DNA of 64,000 nucleotides from Maratus speciosus (lineage: Eukaryota > Arthropoda > Arachnida > Araneae > Salticidae). Positions 23,874 to 35,585 of this stretch are shown here, piece after piece. The position numbers and the translations under genes are program-made. The stretch covers positions 540,395,073 through 540,459,072 of the forward strand of contig OZ010786.1 in assembly GCA_963932465.1 (NCBI GenBank), read 5' to 3'. The notes beneath the pieces are model-generated. The model had not been told where the DNA came from. It did no database searches and was given only the letters and a program-made list of their open reading frames with translations. Position 1 is the stretch's first letter. Every line of letters starts with the position of its first letter.

Positions 23874-26794
23874 TCTCTATATATAAAAGCCGTTCTCTGT
23901 GTGTATGTCCTTTATAAAAATCTTAAATTTTTGACCGATTTGCACGAAACTCAATGTACATACGTTTTAGAACGTGGAAAAGATCGCTGTCTACATTAAA
24001 AAATTATCAGACCACTATTTATCCCTTTTTTCTACCACTTCCATAATTTAACATTATAGAAATATCTCTTTTTAAATCTTTTTTTTTTAATTCAAACGTT
24101 TCTTTCCTTTTGCCAAACCCTAAAAAATGACACAATAATGTGAAAAAAATAAGGATAACGCGTGTATATTGTTTCTATTTGCCAATAAAAATTCAGATTT
24201 TCTTGCTATATTTTTGCGTGTTTGATATTGACGTCATTCTAAACAGAAAATTTACATTTTTTTTTTCTACATAAAATAAAAATTTTAAGTATAAGAGCGG
24301 GACAATAACGTAGCACCTCAATTTGAATGGTTTTTTTTTTGTTTTATTATTATTATTATTATTATTAAAACATCTATTTTAATACAAACAGTCAAATTTC
24401 ATGAAAACAATTTAACAAAAAGAAAAAAAAGGCTATATATGACTTCACATTCTATCAAATCTTTTCAACGCGTCAACAAACTCATTGTAAACATATGGCT
24501 CCTATATTTTGATTACTACTTCGATTGTATACTACAGCCATATCTTATAGCTATACGTTATAACTAAGTGTTGTATTGGTTTAGATTCAGTGCTAACATT
24601 TTCTGTGATTTATAGCAAAAAGAGAGCGGTTATTTACATTAAAAAAAAATGACAAATGTCTTGATTTAAAATTTATGGAAAATGACATCATTTCATCTAA
24701 TCACTGTAGATTTAATTTCAATAAAATTTTAAATTTCCAATTAAAATTTTAGTAACTACTACCTCATTCGGATGTATATTTTTTTGTATTTTCCCCCGTA
24801 TTGTGAAGATATTGTATACTTCTGTTACGTGCGCCAAAGAAAACATGTATTTTAATTTTAAAAGTAAAAAAAAAAATATCACAATGTGCCAAAAGAACAT
24901 CGTTTTTCTGAATTTAAATTTCGCGAGTTCCAAAATTAAAACTAAAAATGTGAGTTTTTTCATAAACTTCAAGTTAAGGCTGTTCATAAAGTTAAGGCTG
25001 TTCTCAAATCCAAAGGAGCTATTTTCTGACATATTTTTAAATTAATTTTAGTTCGGAAATGCATGAAATTGACAGGAGTTATTTTTTAGAAACTATGTAA
25101 TCGAAAGGTAGTTTCCATTTGTTGGTAAAGGTATAAGATCTTTCAGTTGGTGTTTTGAACTGAATTTCGGACGCAACAGGGCAATAAAGGATAAAAATCG
25201 GCCGTCACGCAACCACAATTGCTCATATCTCGATAAGTAATTTATTTATGGAAAAAGGAAAAACTCATTTCAATTCCAAATCGCTTTAATAGTCAGGCCT
25301 ACAAATTTTAAGCCTTTACGTTTAATGAGTCAGTAAATGTGTCAGAAAGTTTCGCGTTGTTGAGCAGGGAACTGGAGAAGCACCTTAAGCATTTGCAGGT
25401 TAGTATTTTGTAATCAAGTTGCATGCCAGATAGTCGCTTAAAACATAAGTCATTCTATATTGTTTAAACAGGTGCATGCCATAATATATGTCAGGCACAC
25501 TCATTAAAATAAGAATACCCTAGCGTACAGCCCCATTAACGAAGATAAACCCGTCAATATACTTAGAGATAAAAATAGTTCTGCATTTTTCATTCAGCTA
25601 ATAAGAGTAATCCTTCATAATTGGGTTCACATGATTACATAACTTTCCCCTATAATTCTATGACTAAGCAACGGAAAACAATATGCTACCCACTGAAATC
25701 TTCCCTAAAAAACTAATAGTGCAAGTCGTATGGAAATCCGTTCTGAAGAATTCAAGTTATATAGTTAGGTTACTTTGAGTAGTTTGATTTGATATCTGTT
25801 AAATTCGTCTTTTATTTTATTTTATTTTATTTTTGGCGTTTTAATTTCGTTTGCCAATATAGTTATTGAATATTACGCGAAAGCAAACAAATTCTGAATT
25901 ATTTACAATGTTTTTGAACAATTGAGTTAATCTTTTGTATTTGGGTTGCAAGCATATTTAAAAAATATGCATGCTTAAAAATTATTTTAAAGCCCATAAA
26001 AAATTCGTAAATTGAGATGAACATTACAAACAAATATAACTGAAAGTACTTTTGTTTTCTATAATGCGTTGGAACAATTGAATGTACAATGTTTAGACGT
26101 TAAACTGCAATAAAAGGGAAATTTGTTGCGTTAGGTTGTTGCCACCAAAAATATGATACCAGCGTTACCTATAGACATGTCTTTTCTTTATACTATTGCA
26201 TTAAGTGTAAACAGGTTCATCTTTCGTAATCGGGTTGCACCAAACTTTAAAAATATCCATGCTTAAAAATTACTTTAAAATCCATTAAAATCAGAAAACT
26301 GAGGTACAATTTTCAAACAAATTTCATTTGAGAGAACTTTTTTCTATTCGACATTGTAAAAAATGAAATTGTGTGATGTTTAAAGGTTAGAAAAATTGCA
26401 GTAAAGGCACATTTTATGGTTTACAATTTATGGGGCACAATTTATGGGCACTGACATAGTGTTTTTACTTTATAATGTAGATAATACCATACAAGCGAGA
26501 ATTTCACTAAGTGCTGCGCGATTTGGAGGAATTTATTTTTTTCGTATTGTCCGAAAATCACATATTTTTCTCTTATACCCGCCAAAGAAAACTTGCATTC
26601 TGTTATTAAAGTTCAGGGATTTTACTATGGTTCCAAGACAATAACGCCATATTGTTTTATTGTCTTTATAACGATTTGTGGATGGGAATGCACAAATTTC
26701 AGTTATTGTGATTGCCGTATTATTTCGTTTTAATTTATTTTATCTGGAAGGCTTCTTATAATTGACACGGTCGAAGCCGGGTAGTTCTGCTAGT
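23874..26794 (+). mobile_element. Non-autonomous Helitron, about 2.9 kb
   Basis: The left end TCTCTATATATAAAAGCCGT and the right end GAAGCCGGGTAGTTCTGCTA continuing GT are the 5' TC and 3' CTAG-type termini of arthropod Helitrons, which transpose by rolling circle without target-site duplication. The body also carries the familiar TGACCGATTTGCACGAAA motif near 23933. No Rep/helicase coding sequence was found, so it would depend on another element. It interrupts unit A between anchors at 21.9 and 27.4 kb. Confidence 0.75.
25930..26395 (+). repeat. Two imperfect direct repeats inside the Helitron
   Basis: A GGGTTGCA...ATGCATGCTTAAAAATTA block with the next 80 bp at 25943-26100 recurs about 290 bp later (GGGTTGCACC...CCATGCTTAAAAATTA at 26230-26390). 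Both are followed by A-rich and AACTGAGGT/AATTGAGAT-like sequence. Confidence 0.6.
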
Positions 26795-27399
26795 ACTAAA
26801 TATTTTAACAAAATTATAAAAAAAATATATTAACATTTTAATTCAAATAACATTTCTTAGTCTCTATTCCGTGAGCTGTGACAACAAACTTTAAATCCAA
26901 TATCTTTGTTTAAAATTATATTTCGAGATACAGCGTATTTAATTAATAAAAATATTCATTAATGTTCTGTAAGGCTTTAGGGCTTGAAAAAATATTAAAA
27001 ACTTATTGTATATGTTGATTTATCAGCAAGTGGTACAAAACATATTCTTTTTACAGGATAATTTTCTCAAATTCCGAGTATTTCTGTATATAATGAAATA
27101 AAATCGTGTATGGGAAAATATTACAAAATACCAGAGATTAAATGCATTTTAAGTGTATAATTTAACATTTGTTCATTTTATGATAATAGACATAAACATA
27201 ACATTTGTATTTGATATTAACAAAAACTTTGCAAAATTCCAGTATACGCAAAAATCAAATTCTTTTGCAAACAGCGAATATTAATTTTTCATTCTTGAAT
27301 TCAAAAATAACATTTGCAGTACACTGAAAGAAAAATAAGCAAAAGTGAAATTCTAATTAGCTTATCAAATGAAATTTACTTTAAAAATTTAAAAATGTG

Positions 27400-27510
27400 G
27401 AATGGAAAATTCGTACCCGGTAAATCCAACAGGATTATTGAATTTATTCTTACTGCATACACATATGCACTTTATCCTACGCTGGAAAGCATTTGCTTCC
27501 ATCAGTGAGA
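27400..27510 (+). repeat. Unit A anchor shared with unit B (34970-35050)
   Basis: GGAAAATTCGTACC...GAATTTATTCTTACTGCAT and TTTATCCTACGCTG match unit B at 34965-35045 (GGAAAATTCCTACT, GAATTTATTCTTACTGTAT, TTTATCCTACGCTG). It is the first unit anchor recognised after the Helitron. Confidence 0.65.
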
Positions 27511-27654
27511 ATTATATTGAACTTTCTTGTACTCAATTTCTTTTCTTTTAGACCATGACATTCCTATCCATTCCATATTCAACTTTATTACTACACCTAC
27601 GAGATCACATAAAGTACGTTTGCTTTTTGTGATTTATAAATCAATAAACATTAT

Positions 27655-27850
27655 TATTTTTATTCTCTCCTATCTAGGTAAGTCTTCCTAAACCTTTCAC
27701 TCTATTATCTGTCTCTATTTGAATCCCCACGTTCAAAAGAGCGAAATAACCTCAGTGTAGAAAGTGGGGTAATCTCGGAACATCACCTGTAATTTCATTT
27801 TCGTCTGCTTCTGCTAGCGTAAATATAGCAGAAATAAAGTTTTATCTTCA
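27655..27850 (+). promoter_or_regulatory. Splice-like junction CTAG/GTAAGT and AATAAA, unit A
   Basis: A pyrimidine tract TTATTCTCTCCTATCTAG ends at 27677 and is followed at once by GTAAGT, placing an acceptor and a strong donor back to back. AATAAA lies at 27833-27838. The same arrangement recurs in unit C (pyrimidine tract ending at 53771, then GTAAGT), and AATAAA is kept in unit B (39177-39182). It could be the acceptor of a 3'-terminal non-coding exon with its polyadenylation signal, or a recursive-splicing point in a long intron. Confidence 0.4.
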
Positions 27851-28068
27851 GAAGTTTCGATTTATAAATTTTGAATAAAGAGTATTAATTATCAATTTAA
27901 TGACATCCGAGTTTTACAGAAATATCTGATCCATGAAGCATTTATCGAATAAGTTTATAGCAAATTTTAATGACATGTTATTACCTCTTTTAAATGATGT
28001 CATTTATTTACAAATGCATTGATTTTAGAATTTTTTTTTGCTAATGCAACCGTTTTAACAATAACGAG

Positions 28069-28304
28069 GCGCCCTACCAGTGGCCGAGAGGCTCCGCTGT
28101 CGAATCTGGTAGACTAGAGGTACTGGGTTCGACCCCAATATCGCCCGTCGGGATAATCGTTCGGAGTTTTCGGTGGTTTTCTTAGAACCTTGTATTCCCT
28201 TGCGTTAATACGGGTTAGGTTCCCTTACAAAGACCGCCAGGGAGGGCACTTCCCGCCCCCTTCTCTTTGGGCCTTGTTGGTAATTGGCCGTCACAAACAC
28301 AACC
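28069..28304 (+). mobile_element. tRNA-derived SINE, copy 3 (most complete head)
   Basis: The head contains CAGTGGCCGAGAGGCTCCGC, with an A-box-like TGGCCGAGAGG at 28081-28091, and GGGTTCGACCCC (B box) at 28125-28136. The GTGGCCGAG start is typical of long-variable-arm tRNAs such as Ser or Leu. The body shares GATAATCGTTCGGAGTTTTC and ends in CACAAACACAACC. The AACGAG hexamers at 28063-28068 and 28305-28310 are probably the remaining target-site duplication. Confidence 0.9.
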
Positions 28305-28803
28305 AACGAGAATAAATATATTCTATATCCGTGTTATCAAGACAAAATACATACATTTAAATTTCATTATGTACAAGGAAACATTCCTTCTTAACATCAA
28401 ATAACATATTTCAGAACATTTAAATGTTATCCTGCAATGTAAAGTGTTTAGTTTAAAGAGTTATAGACAAACATTTTTTTTTACTTTCTTTTTTACAATA
28501 TTTTATTTAACTTACATTTGTTATTCTACTACTGTGTACTGTGTGCTATTGTACAACATATTTGGAATGCTTTATTTAAAATAAGTGTATAGTAGATATC
28601 GTTTGTAATTTTTTATGAAACATTTTATCAAACTTTCTTTCAAACATTCTTTTTTCAAACTGTTATCAAACATTCAACACCTGACAATATTCAAGAATTC
28701 ATCCCATTATTTCTCCTAATAATATATTTTTTTTTCTAATGACATTAAAATTTTCCCTCTGCTCATTTTCCAAAATGTCGAATGTTATTCAGAAAAGAAC
28801 ATA

Positions 28804-28807
<4 letters not shown>

Positions 28808-28837
<30 letters not shown>
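28808..28837. repeat. Poly(T) run, 30 bases
   Basis: Uninterrupted T just upstream of the mariner pseudogene. Confidence 0.95.
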
Positions 28838-28859
28838 CCCAAATGAATTTTTTTCTGCA

Positions 28860-30160
28860 AAAGCATTTGAAGTGTTGCAAAGTGTTTTTAAAGATGACTT
28901 ATTATGAAAAAAAGCAAACAAAAGTATTTGATTAGTATAAAAGGTTTAAAAATGGTAGAGAATCCATCGTACATAACCCGCGATCTGGTAGACAACCAAC
29001 TTCGGTTTATGATCAAGTTATCGATAGTGTCAGAGGATTAGTGCATTGTGATTGCCTTTAGATAATATCAGATATTATTGAACAAGTTCCTATATCATTT
29101 GGTTCATGTCAAACAATTGTAAAAGACCATTTAGGATTGCGACGCAACGTTTCTTGAATTGTTCCAATAAACTTGAATTTGTTGCAGGAACAATAGCGTG
29201 CACATATGCCCTGAGAAATGCTTTCTCAGATTTATTCCATTCGAAAATCCATTATTACTTGTGATCAAACTTGAATATATGCTTATGGTACAGAAACACC
29301 TCAAAAATCAACTGAATGGCACTTGAAAGTTGAAGCAAGAAAGAAAAGACCATGCCATGTCATTAAAAAATCAAGGTTATGTTGACAATTTTCTTTGTCT
29401 GTCGTAGTGTTGTGTATTATGGATTCCTACAAACAGTCCAAACAGTCAATAAAAATATGTATTTAGTTGTTTTGCGCGGATTGCGTGAAGTAATTCGTCG
29501 AATACTTTCTAAAATGTTGCGATATAACTCATGGGTTTTGCTCCACAAAAATGCGCTTTCTCACAGTACAATTGATATTCGTGCATTTTTAGCTGATCCT
29601 TCACCAAATACTGGTGCATTATTATCTGTGATCAAACTTGAATATATGCTTTTGGTACAGAAACAGCTCGACAATCATGTAAATGGCGCTTGAAAGGTGA
29701 AGCAAGGAAGAAAATATCACGTCAAAGACACTCAAAAATCAAGGCTATGTTGACCGTTTTATTTGTCTGCCGCAGTATTGTGTATAATGGATTCCTACAA
29801 ATTGGCCAAACAGTCAATAAAAATAGTTATTTGACTGTTTTGCGCGGATTGTGTGAAGAAATTCGTCGAAAAACTTTCTGAAATGTGGCGAGATAACTCA
29901 CGGATTTTGCTCCACGAAAATGCACCTTCTGACAGTGCAATCAATATTCGTGAGTTTTTAATCAATTCTTCAACAAATACGGCTGCAAAAGCTCCATAGT
30001 TACCTGTTGTGTTACCGCGTGCATTTTTCTTATTTCCATTATTGGATTTGTCCCTTCGTTGTCACCAATTTGAGTCCATTTAATCGAAGCAAATTCTCTA
30101 CGAACTCTGAAGGGATTTCGCAAAAATGACTTCATGTTTTAATGTTCGGAAGAATCTTTA
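28860..30160 (+). pseudogene. mariner transposase pseudogene with internal duplication
   Basis: The N-terminal part reads YKRFKNGRESI...NPRSGR near 28945, the helix-turn-helix and linker of mariner transposases. The catalytic core follows: ITCDQT (first aspartate region) near 29255, then an MLT.FFVCRS.VY.GFLQ..Q-type segment continuing TVNKNMYL.VLRGL, then SWVLLHKNA where active enzymes have HDNA. Most of the core occurs twice (29261-29627 and 29628-29990). Copy 2 has LLHENA at the same place, so the second catalytic aspartate is lost in both (Lys, Glu). Stops and frameshifts are frequent. It lies in unit A only. Terminal repeats were not found. Confidence 0.85.
29261..29990 (+). repeat. Internal tandem duplication of the mariner core, offset 367 bp
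   Basis: CATTATTA..TGTGATCAAACTTGAATATATGC occurs at both 29250 and 29617, and collinear similarity runs to about 29610 and 29985. The two copies differ at many sites, so the duplication is old or joins two related elements. The shared CATTATTA at the junction suggests recombination at short homology. Confidence 0.85.
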
Positions 30161-31740
30161 GTGTGTAAGGATGTAAATTTGTATTCACTGATTCACCCCT
30201 TGCATACTAGAATTATGCAAATTATGTATATATGTGCGTTTCTGATGACAATACAATATTTTAATATTTTAGTATGGTAAATTTCAGTTAGTCATCCACA
30301 GGAGATAAATGATCAAAAATATTTATCTTTTAACACTGTGCATGAATAGAGTTACAGCAACAATTGTGTGGATTTTGTACCAAACCGGGATCGAAATAAA
30401 AAGGCAACAGACTGTGAAACAACAATAACAAAAACAATAACATTGTGACACTGATGATATATTTAATCGGGACTAATTTATATATGCATTATGAAAGATT
30501 GCTAAAATAATTATAAAAAAATCAAATTAAAAAAAATATACTTGAAAACACTTTTTGATGTAAGTTTTTATCTCGCTGAATAACAATAGATTATATACTT
30601 TCTTATGCGTAAAATATTTCTCCAGCTTCAGATACATTATACATACATACCTTTATTATTCATAATGTTCAAAACTTATAATATCGACAAAATAATTGCA
30701 GAGCTTAAACACAAATAATAATGTATTTGATGGACGAGATTTCAAATTAATTATGCAATTTTGCATCGTATCCCTTCAAATTTCTAAGCCAAATTGTTTT
30801 CTAACAAACTCTCAACTGCTAATTTCTTGCCAAAATACGAAAAAAAAATGTATAATTTAGTTTGAGGTAAAAAATTACAATGTTAATGAAACTTATTTAT
30901 GCGACATCAAAAAATAAAATGATTGATTCATATATTTATATTTGACGATAAACTAACAAGTATGACATGGCCTCTTATTATTATTATTTTTTAATCTCGA
31001 AAAATGTTTTTACATAGGTACTTTCCTATAAGATAAATATAATCATTATTTATATATATATTTTTTTTTCTTTCACTGATAATATTTCAGATACACCTTT
31101 ATTCTAGATATTTAAAACAAATAAAAATGTAATAGCACTTACAGTATTTAAAATTGTGTTCTTTACAAATGTTATGTAGATTAAATATTAATTCATATAT
31201 CTATTTTAATGAGAACTTGAAACATGTAATATTTACATTAATTTCGTTGCAAAGGTTTATATTTTACTTCTAACTTATTAATATATATATATGAAGATAA
31301 TGAATACTACAGAAATTATTACATATCTATGTTTTTTTGTTAAAAACTGAGAGTACTCATAATTTAACCACGTTTACCTAAAACTCATTTTTAATAAAAG
31401 CAGACGCGTGAATTTTATTATAATACCTCTTTGCACTCTTATAGCATGCATTCAATCTAACAGAATAATTCGCATTTTTAAAACAATTAATGAAAATATA
31501 TGTATTGAAATTTTAAAACAGCTGCAAATTTCATGTTAATGTAAAAAAAAAAAAGAAATTTTGTATTTCACGAAATAGGTATTTAAAAATATTAATTGAA
31601 AAAATATTCATAATAAACTATTTATAGATATTTCAAAATATTAAAAAAATCAAAAATTTTTATGGAATTTGGAATTATTCTATTGTTTCTTTTTCCAGTA
31701 ACTCCAAATTTAAATGGCTTAAAATTATAAAGAGTATATC
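30161..31740. other. Unit A tail, no gene recognised
   Basis: It includes the anchor TGATGACAATACAATATTTT near 30244 with counterparts in units B and C, and a GTTACAGCAACAATTGTGTG block near 30350 matching GTTACAACAACAATTGAGTT at 41660. The rest is AT-rich without recognised content. Confidence 0.45.
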
Positions 31741-32283
31741 GGTGTAAATGACACGACATAATGGTTACTTGACAAAAATTATCCCTTGAAGCATAAAATT
31801 ACGCATGCACACGTTTTTCAGAATAATTGTATAATTCAAAATTGTCATACTTTGCTAAATACAGTATAACCACATTGTGAATAAGTGTGCAGTCTTATTC
31901 CTTTACTTCATTAAACATATTGCATTAAGACCAGAGATTCCGCAACATATATTTCGAATCTATGAAGTAAAAGTATATTAAAAAATAACATTAAACCCGC
32001 TTGATAATGTTAAAGTAAAAAAAAAAAAATTGAAATTTATTTTTATTGTAAATAATCTAATGATGGTATAATATTCTTTATTTTGGAAATGCATCAATCT
32101 CGTTAATCTCTCTCATTTATTCGTATTAAATGGCATTAAATGGAATTAAAGCACATTAAAAAGCTGGCAATCTGTATTAATTATATTAGTTCTGATGTCA
32201 CCAGTTAAAACCCTCTTTTTAAGACAGTTTTTTTTTTTTCATGTGGAGGATGTTATAATTTATATATTAAAAGTACAATCGTC

Positions 32284-32336
32284 AAAAATAAATAAATAAA
32301 TAAAATAAAATAAAAAAAGAGAGAGAGAGAGAGAGG
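32284..32336. repeat. (AAAT)n followed by (AG)n
   Basis: AAATAAATAAATAAAT-type run passing into about eight AG dinucleotides. Confidence 0.9.
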
Positions 32337-32848
32337 GTATTCATTGACAACTCTGCTGCAAATCAATATAAATAAATGAAATTAGCACTGATCGAATAAT
32401 AATAATGACTGCAATTTAATTATGCTTAAAATGTAATGCACATATAGAAATTGTTCTGAACTCATTTTTTTTTCATCTCTAGTAGATAATTTCGGTTTAA
32501 TACTTTGACTCATTGGTGCATTATATATTAGTATACAAAACCGCAAGTCATTCGGTCGTGTAGTTTAGATGTTAAGTAGTTTTTACAGTTTTAAATTTCA
32601 AATGTTATGTTTTTATTTTTAAATTTCTTCCAGACAGATTGCAAAACTGGTAATATTATATTCATAACTCAACAATTAATTTTCGGAATTCACTGGCATT
32701 GGATTTACATACTTGAGTCATCTAGAAATCGATTTCTGTTAAAGTCTCGTGGATTAAATTTCATATGTATTTCGAAAAATAACTTTGAAATTTTTCATAT
32801 TTTGACCATCGCCATAAATGTTTGTCCTGTAATTGGTAATTAGATAAC

Positions 32849-33599
32849 TTAAGGGGTCTTATACTTCTTAAACGCTTCGAAAATTAACGAAAAACATCAA
32901 AGTTTGAATGAGTCTATCTTCAAAATATTTTTTTGTATAAACATGAAATTTTGGATATTGATTAAACAGATTGTGCTTTGTAATATGCTACCATTGGAAA
33001 TTTATTAGCCTTTTACGGGATTTGTGTAATTTTGAAATCAAAATAGCTCTTTTTTTCACTCCAGAAGCCATTGCGCGCATGATATCTTGAGAAAGAACGT
33101 ATGAATTGCCATGAAATTTGGTAAAGATACTAAACAAATATGTGTGTTTAGAAGGAACTACTTTTAAGTATTTACAATGGTAATATTTTTAGTTATGACT
33201 ATTTTTATTCATTAAAAATACAAAATTTTTATTCTTTTTACAAAAATATTTTTTTACATAATTAATAAATGAATTTTGGCCTAAGAGTAGTTCATTTTAA
33301 ACACACATATATGTTTACTATCTTTACCAAATTTCATGACAATCCATACATATATTATCAAGATATCATGCGCGCAATGACTTATGGAGTAAAAAAAGAG
33401 TCATCTTGATTTCAACAATACACCAATTCTGTAAAAGGCTAATAAATTTCTAATGACAGCATATTACAAAGCATAATCTGTTTAATCAATATCCAAAATT
33501 CCATGTTTATACATAGAAAAAATGTTTTGAAGATACGCTAATTCAAACTTTGAATTTTGTCGTTAATTTTCATCGCGTTTAAAAGCTACAAGACCTCTT

Positions 33600-33600
<1 letters not shown>
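32849..33600. mobile_element. Foldback-type element, about 750 bp, with long inverted arms
   Basis: The left end TTAAGGGGTCTTATACTTCT and the reverse complement of the right end TAAGAGGTCTTGTAGCTTTT begin arms of over 300 bp that match with few gaps. Shared blocks include TTATTAGCCTTTTAC, CATTGCGCGCATGATATCTT and CATGAAATTTGGTAAAGAT. A short AT-rich loop near 33190-33250 separates them. No coding sequence. It lies between unit B anchors that are adjacent in unit C, so it is an insertion. No target-site duplication was resolved. Confidence 0.85.

Positions 33601-33602
<2 letters not shown>

Positions 33603-33629
<27 letters not shown>
33603..33629. repeat. (AT)n microsatellite
   Basis: About 13 dinucleotides directly after the foldback element. 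Confidence 0.9.
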
Positions 33630-33630
<1 letters not shown>

Positions 33631-33887
33631 TACGATAGATACTTACATTTGATTTGACTGCAAATTATTATCTATGCACTGATCAGAAAGTGGAGAGACC
33701 AAATCCACAAGACTAAAATATCAGCAGTACGTTGCATGTGTTTAGTTTCAATCATCCTTATATTACTATTATCTATAAAACATATTTTTTAAACTGATGT
33801 AATTATTTGAAATAATATTATAAAATTTCGTAATACTTCTACGTTTAACACTTTACGTTTTTTTCTTCATTTTTGAAGGGGCTACTC

Positions 33888-34020
33888 AATAAAGAGGTTG
33901 CAAGGCCGGCCAGAAAATGTTTACCTTAGGCCACCCTTCACAAGTTCAATACAAGTATGTGGGCGGGGAGAATTTGGAAATTCTTTACAGGTTTTTCTTT
34001 GTCGATAACGACTCTTTTCC
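33888..34020 (+). other. Unit B counterpart of the candidate exon
   Basis: After a T-rich tract ending in GAAG (33885-33888; unit A has the better TTGCAG), one frame is open for 42 codons and reads GYSIKRLQGRPENVYLRPPF then TSSIQVCGRGEFGNSLQVF. PENV and the following P.F are shared with unit A. Unit C keeps GGGCTACTCACTCAAATGG but hits a stop soon after. The weakened acceptor suggests decay. No family is recognised. Confidence 0.3.
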
Positions 34021-34639
34021 TTCAAAAGACCTCCCTGATAGCTTACTATTTGCAGCATTATAGCATCAGTCGGCAAATGCTGAAAACTATCCATCCGTGT
34101 TTCTCCAATTTAACTCTTATTTTCATATCAGAATAGACAAAAACAGTCTATTTTATTGTATTTTTAAAATGTGTTACTTTATTATTCTTTAATAGGATTT
34201 TCCTTATTAGTTTTCAAAATTATGCTATTAGAAAATGCAAGTAATTTTAAAATTTTCGCAAGTAAAAATTAAAAAATAGCCGTCCTATTATTAGAAGTAT
34301 AAAAACAATTCAGAAAAATAAATGAAAATAATATTTATGTAAATTTATAAAGCAAAAATTTATTTTTATTTTCCATCGCAGTTGCACTTATCAAACATGT
34401 GTCACAAATTTAAAGAAGCAGGGAAAAAAAATAATAATGAAAATTCGTTATAAACGTTTTAGAAATACCTTCATCTTCGCAGAAGAAAATATATTCTAAT
34501 AAAAGAAAATTTTTACATTAAGATCTTGTTATGGGTTTTGTATTAAGATCTTGTCAACCTTTACAGTCTACTTTCAAACTTCATTATAAAAATGGAGGAT
34601 ATACTGTTTTAATTCATTAAGTAAAATGTTTAAAATTAT

Positions 34640-35105
34640 CCAGAATAGGCCAGTCAAGCAGTAATTTTTTTCAATTTTTGTTCTGTTAATTTATAATTAA
34701 TTTAGATAGAAGAAAACAAAAATTCCTATTTAAATATCTAATTTATTGTTACTGTAGTCGGATAATAGAATTAATCATAAGCTACACTGCAAAACACTGG
34801 TGTAACGCTACTCCATATAATTGATGGCAACGATTTATTATTTTAATTCCTTCACTAAAACATATAAAACTACTCGAAAATTAATGTTTTTGGTTAGTCA
34901 AGCACTATTCAGCCATTTATTTTTGTTGTTGTTAATTTAAAAGTAATTTAGACAGAAAGAGTGGAAAATTCCTACTTATTTATCGAATTTATTCTTACTG
35001 TATTAGGATAATAAAATTTATCCTACGCTGCACTCAGAAACATTTGTGTTCTGACTTCTCCAAAAAATTGGTCAATTTTATACACTAATTTAACTGATAT
35101 AACTG
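34640..35105 (+). repeat. Local tandem duplication, offset about 246 bp
   Basis: The block beginning TTAATTTATAATTAATTTAG near 34686, with AAAATTCCTATTTA...TATC.AATTTATT.TTACTGTA, recurs from about 34932. Both copies continue into AA..TA.CCTACGCTGCACT-like sequence. Seen in unit B only. Confidence 0.65.
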
Positions 35106-35124
35106 GTGTAATATAGGCACCATC

Positions 35125-35520
35125 CCTTACAAAAATAGTTCATAGAGCTATATAGAACTATATAGAATCATTTACAAGTTTTATAGAATAGCTTTTCTAT
35201 AGAATATTTTTTTATAAGATTTTGGAAGACTTCTATAGAATATTTTATTAAAAGAAAATGTTTCTATATAACTACCTTTATATAGAATACTATCTTTATA
35301 GGGTTTTGAAGAGCTCTATAAAATACTTTTTCTAAAAAAAATGCTTCTATAGAGTAGTCTTTCTATAGAATATTATTTCTATAGAGCAGTTATATAGAAA
35401 AAATTTTCTCAAGAAAATTGCTTCTATAGAATTCATAGAAGTTCTGTAGAAGTTTTTTCTATAGAAACATTCCTATAGCGTATATACATCTTACGTAATT
35501 TCTATAGACTAATGATTCTA
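35125..35520. repeat. Cluster of TTCTATAG / TTCTATAGAA motifs
   Basis: At least eight TTCTATAG strings, several extended to the palindrome TTCTATAGAA, lie at irregular 20-60-bp spacing with A/T-rich fill. There is no fixed period, so it is not a simple satellite. It ends at a long TA run. Confidence 0.75.
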
Positions 35521-35523
35521 CAG

Positions 35524-35527
<4 letters not shown>

Positions 35528-35582
<55 letters not shown>
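35528..35582. repeat. (TA)n microsatellite, about 27 units
   Basis: Uninterrupted TA dinucleotides. Confidence 0.95.

Positions 35583-35585
<3 letters not shown>

Larger units (their letters stand above)
15790..31400 (+). repeat. Segmental duplication unit A (boundaries approximate)
   Basis: It shares collinear anchors with units B and C: CATTGTGAATAA at about 15890 (B 31873), GCATCAATCTC at 16100 (B 32090; C 47107 diverged), GATCAGAAAGTGGAG at 19569 (B 33680, C 47888), GGTTTTTCGTTGTACGATAA at 21370 (B 33990, C 50345), TTCATCTTCG at 21850 (B 34472, C 50872), a splice-like block at 27.67 kb (B 39.0, C 53.77) and CTGATGACAATACAA-type sequence at 30243 (B 40470, C 54490). Insertions lengthen it: Tigger, piggyBac-like MITE, a 1-kb element, SINEs, Helitron and mariner. 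Confidence 0.75.

Noticed and set aside
24718..25045. Overlapping 104- and 80-codon frames on opposite strands
   Set aside because: Low-complexity AT-rich sequence inside the Helitron with no domain.
28069..28140. Possible functional tRNA-Ser/Leu gene
   Set aside because: The 3' half does not fold into an acceptor stem, and the sequence runs into the SINE body shared with two other copies.
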